Counted from the stretch's first letter, positions 51,376-61,051 are shown. The stretch is DNA of 64,000 nucleotides from Oerskovia paurometabola (GCF_016907365.1 NZ_JAFBBV010000001.1:248001-312000); one strand, 5' to 3'. Notes: generated by a model not told the origin, from the sequence alone. Numbers and translations: made by a program.

Positions 51376-51900
51376 TCAGTCCTGGGCGAGAGCCCTCTCG
51401 AACGCATCCAGCAGCCGTTCGCCGAACAGCACGAAGCGCACGTCCACCACGCCCCGGTCCCCGCCCGCACCCCACGCGCGGACCACGGCCACCGCGACCC
51501 GCGCGACCTCGTCCCCGTCCCAGCCGTAGACGCCCGCGCTCACCGCGGGGAACGCGACAGACGTCGCACCGAGGTCCGCGGCCACGTCGAGCGAGCGCGT
51601 GAAGCACGACGCGAGCAGCGCGGGGTCGGTCTGGCCCCGGTGACGGTTCGGCCCGACCGTGTGGACGACCCACCGCGCCGGCAGGTCGAAGCCCGGCGTG
51701 GCGACCGCCTCGCCGACCGGGAGCCCCTCCGGCAGCGTCGTCCGTCGCAGCTCGCGGCACGCGTCGAGCAGCCGGGGACCGGCCGCGGCGTGGATCGCGC
51801 CGTCGACCCCGCCTCCCCCGAGCAGCGACGAGTTCGCGGCGTTGACGATCACGTCGACGTCGACGGTCGTGAGGTCTCCGAGCTCTGCGGACAGGTGCAT
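51376..51900 (-). CDS. macro-domain ADP-ribose hydrolase-like protein
   Basis: 174-residue single macro domain (MacroD/YmdB type). Signature VDVIVNAANSSLLGGGGVDG (near residue 16) supplies the Asn and Gly-rich loop that bind ADP-ribose; SVAFPAVSAGVYGWD closes the site. Hydrolyses O-acetyl-ADP-ribose or ADP-ribosylated targets. Start ATG 51898-51900 leads straight into the first strand; an upstream ATG would add a basic tail. Single leftward gene. Confidence 0.94.
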   Translation of the reverse strand: MHLSAELGDLTTVDVDVIVNAANSSLLGGGGVDGAIHAAAGPRLLDACRELRRTTLPEGLPVGEAVATPGFDLPARWVVHTVGPNRHRGQTDPALLASCFTRSLDVAADLGATSVAFPAVSAGVYGWDGDEVARVAVAVVRAWGAGGDRGVVDVRFVLFGERLLDAFERALAQD

Positions 51901-52011
51901 CCGTCCATCCTCGCGCGGGTCGTGCTGCCCTGCGCGGACACGCAGAAGGCGGCCCGACGACGTCACGCGCGTGACGCCGTCGGGCCGCCTCCTCGAGGTG
52001 AGCCGGTCAGG

Positions 52012-52785
52012 TCACCAGACCTTGTCGCCCCGGATGACCACGTCCGAGCCGCCGTCGACGAAGACGACCTGACCGCACATGTGGCTGTTCTCCGGGGAGA
52101 CGAGGAAGCGCAGGAGGTTCGCGGGAACCTCGGGGCCCATGATCCCGCCGAGCGGCATGGGGACGTGGGACTCGACGGCCTTGGTCGACTCCTCGGTCGC
52201 GAGCATCTCGGCGGTCATGCCGGTCTGGACGATGCCCGGGCCGATCGCGTTGAGGGGGATGCCGGCCCCGGCCCAGTCGGCGCTCGGCGCGGCGCGGCGC
52301 AGCCAGTGCGCGACCGCGGCCTTGCTGCTGCCGTAGATGATGTCGCCCGTGCCGGCCGCGGCGAGCTCGGCCGCGCGGGCCAGGGCGGCGGCCTCGTCGC
52401 CCGCGAGCGTGAGGTCGACGAGCTGGTCGTCGACCGGCAGGAGGCTCGCCATCGAGCACGTGACCGCAGCCCGCGGCGCGTCCGACCCGGCGAGGAGCGG
52501 GCGCAGGCCCTCGAGCGTCGCGAGGGCGCCGAAGTAGTTGACCGCCAGGGTGGCCGGGCTGCCGTTCGACAGGCCCGCGTTGGCGACGATCGCGTCGATC
52601 GTGCCACCGCTGAGCGCGGTGACCTGCTCGACGAGCCCGGCGCGGCCGGCGTCGGTCGTGAGGTCGACCGTGACGTCGGCGTCGCGCAGGTCCACGCCGA
52701 TGACGCGGTGGCCGTCGGCCTCCAGCATCCCCTTGAGGGCCTTGCCGATGCCCGAGGCGGTTCCGGTGACGACGACGGTGCGCAT
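52012..52785 (-). CDS. short-chain dehydrogenase/reductase
   Basis: 257-residue classical SDR. Cofactor loop TGTASGIG (residues 7-14), D32 after the second strand pointing to NAD(H), NAG at 69-71, catalytic S near 111 and Y151-x-x-x-K155 (IIYGSSKAA), and the PGIVQTGMT active-site lid. Sequence type is near 3-alpha-hydroxysteroid dehydrogenase-like SDRs. Physiological substrate unknown. Monocistronic; upstream minus strand has a TAACCT hexamer that could be its -10. Confidence 0.92.
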   Translation of the reverse strand: MRTVVVTGTASGIGKALKGMLEADGHRVIGVDLRDADVTVDLTTDAGRAGLVEQVTALSGGTIDAIVANAGLSNGSPATLAVNYFGALATLEGLRPLLAGSDAPRAAVTCSMASLLPVDDQLVDLTLAGDEAAALARAAELAAAGTGDIIYGSSKAAVAHWLRRAAPSADWAGAGIPLNAIGPGIVQTGMTAEMLATEESTKAVESHVPMPLGGIMGPEVPANLLRFLVSPENSHMCGQVVFVDGGSDVVIRGDKVW

Positions 52786-52934
52786 GATGCCCTCCAGAGC
52801 AGCTGGTGCGGCCAGACCTTCCTGGCCGTCCCCTTCAGGTTAGGCCGCAGAACCGGGGAAAACGGGCGCCCGGGACCTCCGACGCGGTGATCGTGACGAA
52901 GGTCCCACCGGTGGTCCTGCTGTCGGCCGACCGC

Positions 52935-55900
52935 CTACCACCCGCCCGGCGCGAGGACCTTCCGGATGCGCTTCTCGCTCACGGGCCCGTCGGTCCCGAG
53001 CTGCTGCGCGAACAGCGAGACCCGGAACTCCTCGATGAGCCAGCGCGCCTCGTCGAGCTCGGCGAGGCGCCCCGGGTCTGCGGGGCCGGCCGCGTAGGAG
53101 GCACGCGCCTTGGCGTAGGCCTCCTCGACGTCGTGCACACGCCACGCGAGCTCGGCGTCGCGGTGCGGGTTGGTCGCGGCCTTCTCGATCCGGTACGACG
53201 CCGCCCGCAGGTAGCGGGTCAGGTGCGGCAGCCTGTGGGCCGGGGTACGGGACACGAAGCCCACGCCCACGAGCCCGGCGACCTGGTCACGCACGTCCTG
53301 GAGCGTGTTGAGCAGCGCGAGGCTGTTCGCCGAGCGGATCTGGCCGTCCAGGTCCCGTGCGGCCGTGAGCGCGGCGACGACGTGCCCGACGATCTGGTGC
53401 ACCTCGTTCTCGAGGTGTCGCTTCACGAGGTCCCGCGCGGCGACGTACGACTCCGCGCTCCGGATCTGTACAGCGTCGGGCAGCGGCCCGTACTGCGAGG
53501 CCTTGGCGCCGGACGTGAGCGCGATGACGGCCGCGAGCTGCAGGTCGGCGACGAGCGCCTCGGTGTTCCGGTACGGGCTCGCGGCCATGGTCAGCGACTG
53601 CGTCCCGCTCCAGCGGCTCGTGACCCGCGCGGTCTGCAGGGCGGTCTCGCCGAGCAGCAGCCGCCGCACGCCGCGTGCGTGCTCGCGGTCCTGCGTCGAA
53701 CGGTCGGCGAGGACGCGGAGCGCGACGGACGGCTTGCCCTTGGCGTCGACCTCCTCGACGAGCGCGGGGTACCCGCGCACGACCATGCCGCCTCCGGCGG
53801 GCGTCGACACGACCTCGGGCAGCACGCCGTCGGGAAGGCCCGTGGGCCACGTGGTGAGCCCGGTCGCCTCGGCGACGACCACGGAGGCCACGCCGCCGTC
53901 GGGCGCACTCGTCTCACCAGTACCCCCTGAGCCCTCACCAGGGCGACCGGCCGAAGGTGCGCCGGACGCGGGGAGGGGGGCGGCGGCGCCGGAGGGCGTG
54001 GCGGGGCTGGCGGGAGCGTCGCGAGGAACGAGCGACGCGGATGGTAGCCCTCGAGCCGCCGCCCCCCTCCCCGCGGCCTCCGCCCCAGCCGCCTCACGCA
54101 ACGCCGCTCCGACCGCCCCCTTGACCGCCGCCCGCACCGCCGCCTGCGCCTGGGGCGCGAGGCGTCGTTGGAGCGAGACGAGGTCCTTGGACTCGTCGAG
54201 CACGACCTCGCCGCCGCGGCGTTCCTCGATGACGCGGAACGTCATGCGCAGGTGGGCGGGGAGGCGCTCGGTGCGGGCGTCGTCCCAGGCGTCGTCGGGG
54301 ATGAGCACGTCGCGCAGGGCGCGGACGGCTCGGGTGAAGGCGACGTGGAAGGGCTCGGCCATGTCCCCGGCGCGGGTCACGTCCTCCCACGCGGGGGTGT
54401 TGTCGCGGAGCCAGGCGACGACGTCGCGCGCGACGTCGGGGGCGGGGACGAGCTGGACGCGCACGGGCTTGGGCAGCGAGCGGATGGTCGCGGTCGCGAG
54501 CTCGTCGAGGAGGCCGGGGACCATCCAGTCGAAGCCGTCGGGCACGACGCGGTTCAGCACGCTGATGGGGATGTGCACGGTCACGCCGTCCGCGTCCGTA
54601 CCGGGCTGGAACTGGTAGGTCAGGGGGAGCGTGAGGTCGCCCTGGACCCAGGTCTCGGGGAACAGCGAGGTGTCGACGGACTCGGCGTCGGGTACGAGTT
54701 GTTCGAGCGTGAACGTGAGCAGGTCGGGGTCGCGGCGCTTGGCGGATTTCCACCAGGTGTCGAAGTGGCGGGCCGAGACGACGTCGTCGGGGATGCGCTC
54801 GTCGTAGAAGGCGAAGAGCACGTCGTCGTCGACGACGAGGCCGCGCTGGCGCGAGCGCGCCTCGAGCTCCTCGGCCTCCTCGAGCAGGCGGCGGTTCTCG
54901 TGGAAGAACTGGTGGTGCGTGGTCCACTCGCCCTGGACGAGGGCGTGGCGGATGAACATCTCGCGCGCGGCCTCGGTGTCGACCTTGCCGTAGAGCACGG
55001 TGCGGTCGGCGACGATGGGAACCCCGTAGAGCAGGACCTTCTCCTTGGCCTGCGCTGCGCCCTGCTTGGTGGACCAGTGCGGCTCGGAGTAGGTGCGCTT
55101 GACGAGGTGACCGGCGAGCTCCTCGGCCCACTCGGGCTGGATCTTCGCGACGTCGCGGCCCCATAGGCGGCTGGTCTCGACGAGCTCGCCTGCCATGACC
55201 CACACGGGGGGCTTCTTGGACAGGGGTGAGCCGGGGAAGATCGCGAAGCGGGCGCCGCGGGCGCCGAGGTACTCGTTGCGGGCCTGCTTCTTGGCCCGCT
55301 TCATGGCGAGCTCCTTCTGCGGGCCGCGCAGGTGCGCGACGGACGACGCCTTGACCTCGGTCGCCTCCTGCATGCCGATCTGCGAGAGCAGCCCGGCGAG
55401 CAGCGACTGGTGGATGGTGTCGTCGTCCCAGGTGAGGCGGCGCTCGACGGGCTGGTCGGTCGCCTCGGCGATCGTGGTGCCCGACGGCGTCGCGCCCTTC
55501 GCGCTCGCGTCGCCCCGGGTGCGGGGCGTGTAGGACATGTCGATGCCGAGGGGCTTGCTCATCTCGCGGAGCTGCGCGACGACGTCCTGCCACTCGCGCA
55601 CGCGCAGGAAGTTGATGTACTCGGCCTTGCACAGCCGCCGGAACGCTGACGACGACAGCTCGTGCTGCTGCTCGCGCACGTACTCCCACAGGTTGAGGTA
55701 CGTGAGGAAGTCGGAGCGGGGGTCGGCGAAGCGGGCGTGGAGCTGGTCGGCCTGGGCACGGTACTCGGCGGGGCGTTCGCGCGGGTCCTGGATGGACATG
55801 ACGGCCGCGATGATCGCGACCTCGCGCGCGACGCCGCGGCGCGAGCCCTCCCAGATCATGCGGGCCAGGCGAGGGTCCATGGGGAGCTGGGCGAGGACGC

Positions 55901-57743
55901 GGCCGATCTCGGTGAGGCGCGTGACGGCACGGCCGGGCTGGCCGTCGCGGCCGGCGTCCTCCGGCACGGTCTCGAGCGCCCCGAGCTCGGTCAGGAGCTG
56001 CACGCCGTCGCGGATCGAGCGCGTGTCCGGGGGCTCGACGAACGGGAAGCGCGCGACGTCGTCGGGCGAGGAGACGACGCCTACCGAGATCATCTGCAGC
56101 AGGACCGACGCGAGCGAGGTGCGCAGGATCTCCGGCTCGGTGAACTCGGGGCGGGAGAGGAAGTCCTCCTCGGAGTACAGGCGGATCGCGATGCCGTCCG
56201 CGACACGGCCCGAGCGCCCCGAGCGCTGGTTGGCGCTGGCCTGCGCGATGGGCTCGATCGGCAGGCGCTGCACCTTGGTCGCCTTGGAGTAGCGCGAGAT
56301 GCGGGCCGTGCCGGGGTCGACGACGTAGTGGATGCCCGGGACCGTCAGCGACGTCTCGGCGACGTTGGTCGCGAGCACGACGCGGCGCGAGGAGTGCGCC
56401 TGGAACACACGGTGCTGCTCGGCCGAGGACAGGCGCGCGTAGAGCGGCAGGATCTCGACGAAGTCGGGGCGCTTGGCGTCTCGCGTGCGCTCGCCCAGGC
56501 GGGACTCGAGGGCGTCGGCGGTGTCGTGGATCTCGCGCTCGCCCGACAGGAACACCAGGACGTCGCCCGGCCCCTCGGCCATGAGCTCGGTGACCGCGTC
56601 GACGATGCCCGTGACGAGGTCCTTCTCCTGCTTGGCGGGGGCCTTGGCAGGGCTCTTGGAGGAGCCGCCGCCCCGCTGGGCCTTGCCCGTCTCGGGGTCG
56701 ACGTCAGGGCTCAGCGGGCGGTAGCGGATCTCGACGGGGTACGTGCGGCCCGTGACCTCGATGACGGGAGCCGTCCCGGGAAGGTGCGCGGCGCCGTCGG
56801 GTCCCTCGTCCGTGCCCGTCAGCTCGGCCGCGGCCAGCTCGTCCGCGGTGAGCGGCGGCAGCGGGCCGCCCGGCGCGAAGTGCCGCGCGAACCGCTGCGA
56901 GTCGATCGTCGCCGACGTGATGATGACCTTGAGGTCCGGCCGCTGCGGCAGGAGCCGTGTGAGGTACCCGAGCAGGAAGTCGATGTTGAGCGAGCGCTCG
57001 TGCGCCTCGTCGATGATGAGCGTGTCGTACGCGAGGAGCTGCGGGTCGCGCTGGATCTGCGCGAGCAGGATGCCGTCCGTCATGACCTTGACGAGCGTCT
57101 GGTCGCTCGACTGGTCCGTGAACCGCACCTGGTAGCCGACGATCTCGCCGAGCGTCGTGCCGATCTCCTCGGCAATCCTCTCCGCGACCGTGCGCGCCGC
57201 GATCCGTCGCGGCTGCGTGTGGCCGATCTGGCCCTTGCGGCCGCGGCCGAGCTCGAGCGCGATCTTGGGGAGCTGCGTCGTCTTGCCCGAGCCCGTCTCG
57301 CCCGCGACGATCACGACCTGGTTCTCCGCGATCGCCTTCGCGATGTCCTCGCGCCGCGCCGAGACGGGCAGCTGCTCGGGGTAGGTGATGGGCGGCACGA
57401 CGACCTGCGCGCGCCGCTCGGCGGCCTGGGCGAGCCGGGCCGGGTCGACCTGCTGCGGGCGTCCGCCGCGGCGGTCGCCACGCTTCGAGCGTCGCTCGCT
57501 GCCCGACGGCGGACGCTCGCCCCGGGCGTCCTGCTCGCCCTCGGGGGCCGGGTTCTGCGCGGTGGCCTGCGACTTCGCTCGCCCACGTCCCCCGCGCCGA
57601 CGACGTTGGCCCGCGCCCTCGCGCTGCTGCCCGCCGGTCTCGCGACCAGGTGCGTCGGAGCTCGCGCTCGCAGGGGCGTCCGCGGTCCTGGCCTGGGACT
57701 GGTCCAGGGCGGGCCGGGTGGGGCCGTGCGGTTCGGTGCTCAC
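52935..57743 (-). CDS. hrpA: ATP-dependent RNA helicase HrpA
   Basis: DEAH-box helicase of about 1602 residues, longer than the E. coli protein (about 1300). Walker A GETGSGKTTQ (about residue 150), DEAH (about 243), SATIDSQRF, the helicase C motifs (QRSGRSGRVADG), HA2/ratchet and OB regions, and the HrpA-specific C-terminal part. Extra length comes from a charged low-complexity N-terminus (about 100 residues) and an Ala/Gly/Pro-rich insert (about 1225-1285). The GTG at 57743 follows MREWLV of a TTG-led frame; either start is possible. Acts on RNA/ribosomes. Confidence 0.95.
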   Translation of the reverse strand: MSTEPHGPTRPALDQSQARTADAPASASSDAPGRETGGQQREGAGQRRRRGGRGRAKSQATAQNPAPEGEQDARGERPPSGSERRSKRGDRRGGRPQQVDPARLAQAAERRAQVVVPPITYPEQLPVSARREDIAKAIAENQVVIVAGETGSGKTTQLPKIALELGRGRKGQIGHTQPRRIAARTVAERIAEEIGTTLGEIVGYQVRFTDQSSDQTLVKVMTDGILLAQIQRDPQLLAYDTLIIDEAHERSLNIDFLLGYLTRLLPQRPDLKVIITSATIDSQRFARHFAPGGPLPPLTADELAAAELTGTDEGPDGAAHLPGTAPVIEVTGRTYPVEIRYRPLSPDVDPETGKAQRGGGSSKSPAKAPAKQEKDLVTGIVDAVTELMAEGPGDVLVFLSGEREIHDTADALESRLGERTRDAKRPDFVEILPLYARLSSAEQHRVFQAHSSRRVVLATNVAETSLTVPGIHYVVDPGTARISRYSKATKVQRLPIEPIAQASANQRSGRSGRVADGIAIRLYSEEDFLSRPEFTEPEILRTSLASVLLQMISVGVVSSPDDVARFPFVEPPDTRSIRDGVQLLTELGALETVPEDAGRDGQPGRAVTRLTEIGRVLAQLPMDPRLARMIWEGSRRGVAREVAIIAAVMSIQDPRERPAEYRAQADQLHARFADPRSDFLTYLNLWEYVREQQHELSSSAFRRLCKAEYINFLRVREWQDVVAQLREMSKPLGIDMSYTPRTRGDASAKGATPSGTTIAEATDQPVERRLTWDDDTIHQSLLAGLLSQIGMQEATEVKASSVAHLRGPQKELAMKRAKKQARNEYLGARGARFAIFPGSPLSKKPPVWVMAGELVETSRLWGRDVAKIQPEWAEELAGHLVKRTYSEPHWSTKQGAAQAKEKVLLYGVPIVADRTVLYGKVDTEAAREMFIRHALVQGEWTTHHQFFHENRRLLEEAEELEARSRQRGLVVDDDVLFAFYDERIPDDVVSARHFDTWWKSAKRRDPDLLTFTLEQLVPDAESVDTSLFPETWVQGDLTLPLTYQFQPGTDADGVTVHIPISVLNRVVPDGFDWMVPGLLDELATATIRSLPKPVRVQLVPAPDVARDVVAWLRDNTPAWEDVTRAGDMAEPFHVAFTRAVRALRDVLIPDDAWDDARTERLPAHLRMTFRVIEERRGGEVVLDESKDLVSLQRRLAPQAQAAVRAAVKGAVGAALREAAGAEAAGRGAAARGLPSASLVPRDAPASPATPSGAAAPLPASGAPSAGRPGEGSGGTGETSAPDGGVASVVVAEATGLTTWPTGLPDGVLPEVVSTPAGGGMVVRGYPALVEEVDAKGKPSVALRVLADRSTQDREHARGVRRLLLGETALQTARVTSRWSGTQSLTMAASPYRNTEALVADLQLAAVIALTSGAKASQYGPLPDAVQIRSAESYVAARDLVKRHLENEVHQIVGHVVAALTAARDLDGQIRSANSLALLNTLQDVRDQVAGLVGVGFVSRTPAHRLPHLTRYLRAASYRIEKAATNPHRDAELAWRVHDVEEAYAKARASYAAGPADPGRLAELDEARWLIEEFRVSLFAQQLGTDGPVSEKRIRKVLAPGGW

Positions 57744-57836
57744 GACCAACCATTCTCTCAAGCGGTCGCAACTTCAATTGCCTCCGGGCAGAGCGAGCGC
57801 CTTGCGGCCGCCCCGCGCCGGGCGCACCCTGAGGAC

Positions 57837-58661
57837 ATGGCCACGTCCTGGGTCGAACGCTGGCAGCTCGATCTCGATCGGCTGCGGTGGTACCCCGTGG
57901 CCCAGGAGATCCGAGCGGTGCGGCGGGAGGACCCCCAGGACGTCGTGCTCCGCTCGACGTCCGCCCGTCTCGTCTGGGAGCCGTGGCGGCTGCTGCCGGT
58001 GTACGCGGTCCCCGCGACGGACGTGCGCGCGTCCCTCGTCGAGGGCGAGCATCGCGACGGGCAGGTGCGGCACGGCCTGATCCCGCACCCGCTGCACTTC
58101 GAACGACACACCTGCCCGGGGAGCGAGGTGTGGTTCGAGGGAGCGGACGGCGCGACCGCCCCGTTCTTCCGCCCCGACGACGAGGACCTCGCGGGCCACG
58201 TCCTGGTCGACTTCCAGGCGTTCGACTGGTTCGCCGAGGAGCGGCCCCTGGCCGCTCACCCGCGCGACCCCTTCAAGCGGGTCGACGTCGTGCCCAGCGC
58301 ACGCCACGTCGTCGTCTCCCTGGGCGGCGTGGTGCTGGCCGACAGCGACCGGGCCATGGCGCTGACCGAGACCTACCTGCCGCTGCGCTGGTACGTCCCC
58401 CGTGAGGACGTGCGGTGGGAGGCCCTGACGCCGAGCCCGACGACGAGCGACTGCGCCTACAAGGGGCACGCCCGCTACTGGTCGCTCTCGTCGGGCGACC
58501 CCGACGGCGCCGACATCGGCTGGAGCTACGAGGACCCCCTGTCGGACGGCGAGAGGGTGCGCGGGTACGTCGCCTTCTGGTGCGAGCGCACCGACCTCAC
58601 GCTCGACGGCGTCCAGGTGCCGCGCCCCGAGAGCCTGTTCTTCCCCCGCGGGCGGCGCTGA
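57837..58661 (+). CDS. DUF427 protein
   Basis: 274 residues with two related beta-rich DUF427-type segments. The second, best-conserved one runs HVVVSLGGVVLADSDRAMAL, then LPLRWYVPREDVRWE and CAYKGHARYWSL near the C-terminus. Cytoplasmic, no signal. Family function unknown. It diverges from hrpA across a 93-base gap; a CACCCT hexamer six bases before the ATG suggests a leaderless message. Confidence 0.88.
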   Translation: MATSWVERWQLDLDRLRWYPVAQEIRAVRREDPQDVVLRSTSARLVWEPWRLLPVYAVPATDVRASLVEGEHRDGQVRHGLIPHPLHFERHTCPGSEVWFEGADGATAPFFRPDDEDLAGHVLVDFQAFDWFAEERPLAAHPRDPFKRVDVVPSARHVVVSLGGVVLADSDRAMALTETYLPLRWYVPREDVRWEALTPSPTTSDCAYKGHARYWSLSSGDPDGADIGWSYEDPLSDGERVRGYVAFWCERTDLTLDGVQVPRPESLFFPRGRR

Positions 58662-58694
58662 CCGAGGCCGCCCGACGGGCCCTCTGCCCGGGCC

Positions 58695-59570
58695 TCAGCC
58701 CACCCGGACGCTCAGGACGAGCTGCTCGCCGACGTCGAGCCGCACGTCCGAGAGCGTCACGCCGGGCGGCAGGGACGACGCGAGGTCGATGCGCTTGCCG
58801 TCGACCTCCTCGAGCTTTCCGCGCACCGCCAGGAGGAGCGCGGCGACGACCGGGTTGCGGCTCGATGCGCCCACGTCGGTCAGCGTGAGGACCATGGCCT
58901 GGTCGATCGACGCGGTCGCCGTGATCTGGGCGCTCGCGGACAGGAAGCCCTTGCGGATCTTCGCCGACGCCACGATCGACGCGGCGCGCGGGCCACGGGA
59001 CGCGAGGTCGACGTCGAGGGACGTGAGCGTGAAGCCCTGGTCGGCGAGGGCCTTCGTCGCGAGCTCGCGGGCCGTGCTGACGAGCGCGTCGCGGCTCGCC
59101 GCAGCGCGGAGGTGACCGCTCACGGGGTGCTCGGTGCTCTGCGGGGCCTCCTCGATCGAGAGCGACCCGTCCGCCCCCTCGACCCAGGAGAAGCGCAGGT
59201 CGCGGATCTCGGCGTCGAGGTCGACGGCGACACCGGCGAGCGTGACCGGGTGGCCCTGGGCGCGGATCACCCGGGCGACGGCCTGCTCGCGCGCGATCAC
59301 GTGCTCGACGTTCTCGGCCGGGTCGGGGGCGTCGGCGGCACCCATGGCGCGGACGACGAGCCCGGTCACGTCGACGTCGAGGCTCTGGACGTCGGGGCTG
59401 CCGGGGACGGTCGCGGCGTCGATGCGGACGCGGTCCAGGCCCGTGGCGTGGTCGCCCAGGTTCTTGGTCACGACGTCGCGCAGCCGTTCGGCGAGCGCGG
59501 GGCCGGTGTCCGGGCGCGGGGCACGGCCGAACGGGAGGACGTCGTGGGCGGGGCTCTGGTCGTCGGACAT
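58695..59570 (-). CDS. DUF2993-like (LmeA-type) protein without signal peptide
   Basis: 291 residues, beta-rich, with VQSLDVDVTGLVV, TLAGVAVDLDAEIRDLRF, TLTSLDVDLASRGPRAA and the C-terminal PPGVTLSDVRLDVGEQLVL repeats that resemble the lipid-binding DUF2993 fold. LmeA relatives are periplasmic, but no signal peptide or anchor is visible here, so either the start is incomplete or this is a cytoplasmic branch. Assignment is moderate. Downstream of the cyclase on the same strand. Confidence 0.55.
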   Translation of the reverse strand: MSDDQSPAHDVLPFGRAPRPDTGPALAERLRDVVTKNLGDHATGLDRVRIDAATVPGSPDVQSLDVDVTGLVVRAMGAADAPDPAENVEHVIAREQAVARVIRAQGHPVTLAGVAVDLDAEIRDLRFSWVEGADGSLSIEEAPQSTEHPVSGHLRAAASRDALVSTARELATKALADQGFTLTSLDVDLASRGPRAASIVASAKIRKGFLSASAQITATASIDQAMVLTLTDVGASSRNPVVAALLLAVRGKLEEVDGKRIDLASSLPPGVTLSDVRLDVGEQLVLSVRVG

Positions 59571-59646
59571 GCGCCGAGCCTACGACGAGGGCGACGGACC
59601 GGACCGCCCAGGGTGACGGTGCGGTCACCGTCGGCATCCGACACGG

Positions 59647-60648
59647 TCACCCTCGGTGGGCGGGGACCTCCGCGAACGCCCGCACCGGGAACGTCCCGAA
59701 CCCCTCGACCTTGGGCGGCACGGCCGTGAACAGGGCCCCGCGGGGCGGCACGTCGCCCAGGTTCGTCAGGTGCTCGACGACGTGGATCCCCGCGGCGAGC
59801 AGCAGCGAGTGGGCGGGGCGCGCCCCGCCGGACGTCACGGGGTCGGTGTCGTCGATGTTCAGCGAGTCGATCCCGACGAGCGTCACGCCCGCGTCGACGA
59901 GGTGCTGCGCGCCCGCCTCGGTGAGGAACGGCGCGGGCTCGCCGTAGGCCGGGGTGCCGAAGCGTCGGTCCCAGCCGGTCTGCAGCAGGACCGCGCTCCC
60001 GGTGAGATCGCGGTCGAAGAAGACCTCGGCGCCGATCCCGCGACGACCACCCCGCGAGGGGTCGACCGACTCGCTCAGCCGGAACACCTCGGCGGGCAGC
60101 CGGACGAGGGTCTCGAGCCCGAGCCCGGACAGGTCGGTCCCGTCGTCGTACCGGTGGAAGGGGCTGTCGAGGTAGGTGCCCGTGTTGCCGATCATCGTCA
60201 GCACGTCCATCGCGAACTGCGTGCCGGGCGCGTACTTCGCGACGGAGTCGGCGCGGGTCAAGAAGGGCGTGATGGTCGGTGCGGGCAGCCCCGGGTAGGT
60301 CTCGAGGCCTTCGCGCACGGTGTGGCTCAGGTCGACGAGCCGGGTCGTGCGCGGAGCAGCGGCGCCCGGGCCGTCACCCTCGGCGTCCGCACGGCCACCC
60401 TCGGTGGCGACACGGTCACCCCCGCTCACCCCACGGCTCCCCACGTGCGGTTCCTCGACGAACGTCAGTCCCGTGACCTCGACCGACCCGACCAGCGTGA
60501 GGCCCAGGTGCCGGACGAGGAGGCGAGCGACGTCGTCGGGCTGGAGGTCGCCCGCCGGGACGTCGAGACGGAACCCCTCGGTGCGGAGGCTGCCGCCGTT
60601 GGCGAAGGTCACGTGGGCGTCGAAGTGCGCGCGGTGCTCGGTCATCAC
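59647..60648 (-). CDS. cyclase-family protein with extra N-terminal domain and altered metal motif
   Basis: 333 residues. The C-terminal 230 residues match the cyclase/kynurenine-formamidase family (RLVDLSHTVREGLETYPGLP; TAVPPKVEGFGTFPVRAFAE). The metal motif HxGTHxDxPxH reads N155-x-G-T-Y159-x-D161-S-P-x-H165, so two of the usual histidines are replaced. An unrelated N-terminal domain (1-70, HVTFANGGSLRTEGFRL...) is joined by a linker (71-100) encoded by repeated DNA. Function may differ from the canonical hydrolase. Starts ATGATG at 60648. Confidence 0.8.
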   Translation of the reverse strand: MMTEHRAHFDAHVTFANGGSLRTEGFRLDVPAGDLQPDDVARLLVRHLGLTLVGSVEVTGLTFVEEPHVGSRGVSGGDRVATEGGRADAEGDGPGAAAPRTTRLVDLSHTVREGLETYPGLPAPTITPFLTRADSVAKYAPGTQFAMDVLTMIGNTGTYLDSPFHRYDDGTDLSGLGLETLVRLPAEVFRLSESVDPSRGGRRGIGAEVFFDRDLTGSAVLLQTGWDRRFGTPAYGEPAPFLTEAGAQHLVDAGVTLVGIDSLNIDDTDPVTSGGARPAHSLLLAAGIHVVEHLTNLGDVPPRGALFTAVPPKVEGFGTFPVRAFAEVPAHRG

Positions 60649-60690
60649 CGGAGTGTCGCACCGGGGGCGGACCCTCGGGAAGACGCAGCG

Positions 60691-60720
60691 AGGCCGCCGC
60701 CCCGGAAGGGGCGGCGGCCT
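60691..60720 (-). terminator. terminator after the DUF4190 gene
   Basis: Thirteen-base perfect stem (60691-60703 with 60708-60720) closed by a GGAA tetraloop, 16 bases after the stop codon. Confidence 0.8.
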
Positions 60721-60736
60721 CGTGGGCGGACCCGTG

Positions 60737-61051
60737 TCAGTACGAGCTGACGCTGCCCGTGGAGACGGCCGCGACGGCCACGATGACGACGAACACGAAG
60801 TAGACGACGTAGATCGCCGTGAACACGATGCTGAGGATGAGGCCCCACTTGGCGAGCTGGTTGTCGAAGCCGGCCTCGCGGGACTTCTTCTTGCCGATCG
60901 CGCTCAGCACGATGCCGACGGGCGCGAAGAGGAAGGCCAGGATGAAGCCGACGATGCCGAGCGTCTTGCCCGGGTCCTCGACGGGGGCGCCGTAGTACTG
61001 CGGGGCGGGAGCGGACTGCGGGGCCTGCGGGGAACCGTAAGGGGTGGTCAT
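60737..61051 (-). CDS. DUF4190-like two-helix membrane protein
   Basis: 104 residues: a Pro/Gln/Tyr-rich cytoplasmic N-terminus (SPQAPQSAPAPQYYGAP) and two membrane helices (about 32-51 and 69-95) separated by the short basic GKKKSREAGFDNQLAKWG loop, the usual DUF4190 layout. Function unknown; the PQYY-type tail may bind other membrane proteins. Own terminator. Confidence 0.75.
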   Translation of the reverse strand: MTTPYGSPQAPQSAPAPQYYGAPVEDPGKTLGIVGFILAFLFAPVGIVLSAIGKKKSREAGFDNQLAKWGLILSIVFTAIYVVYFVFVVIVAVAAVSTGSVSSY

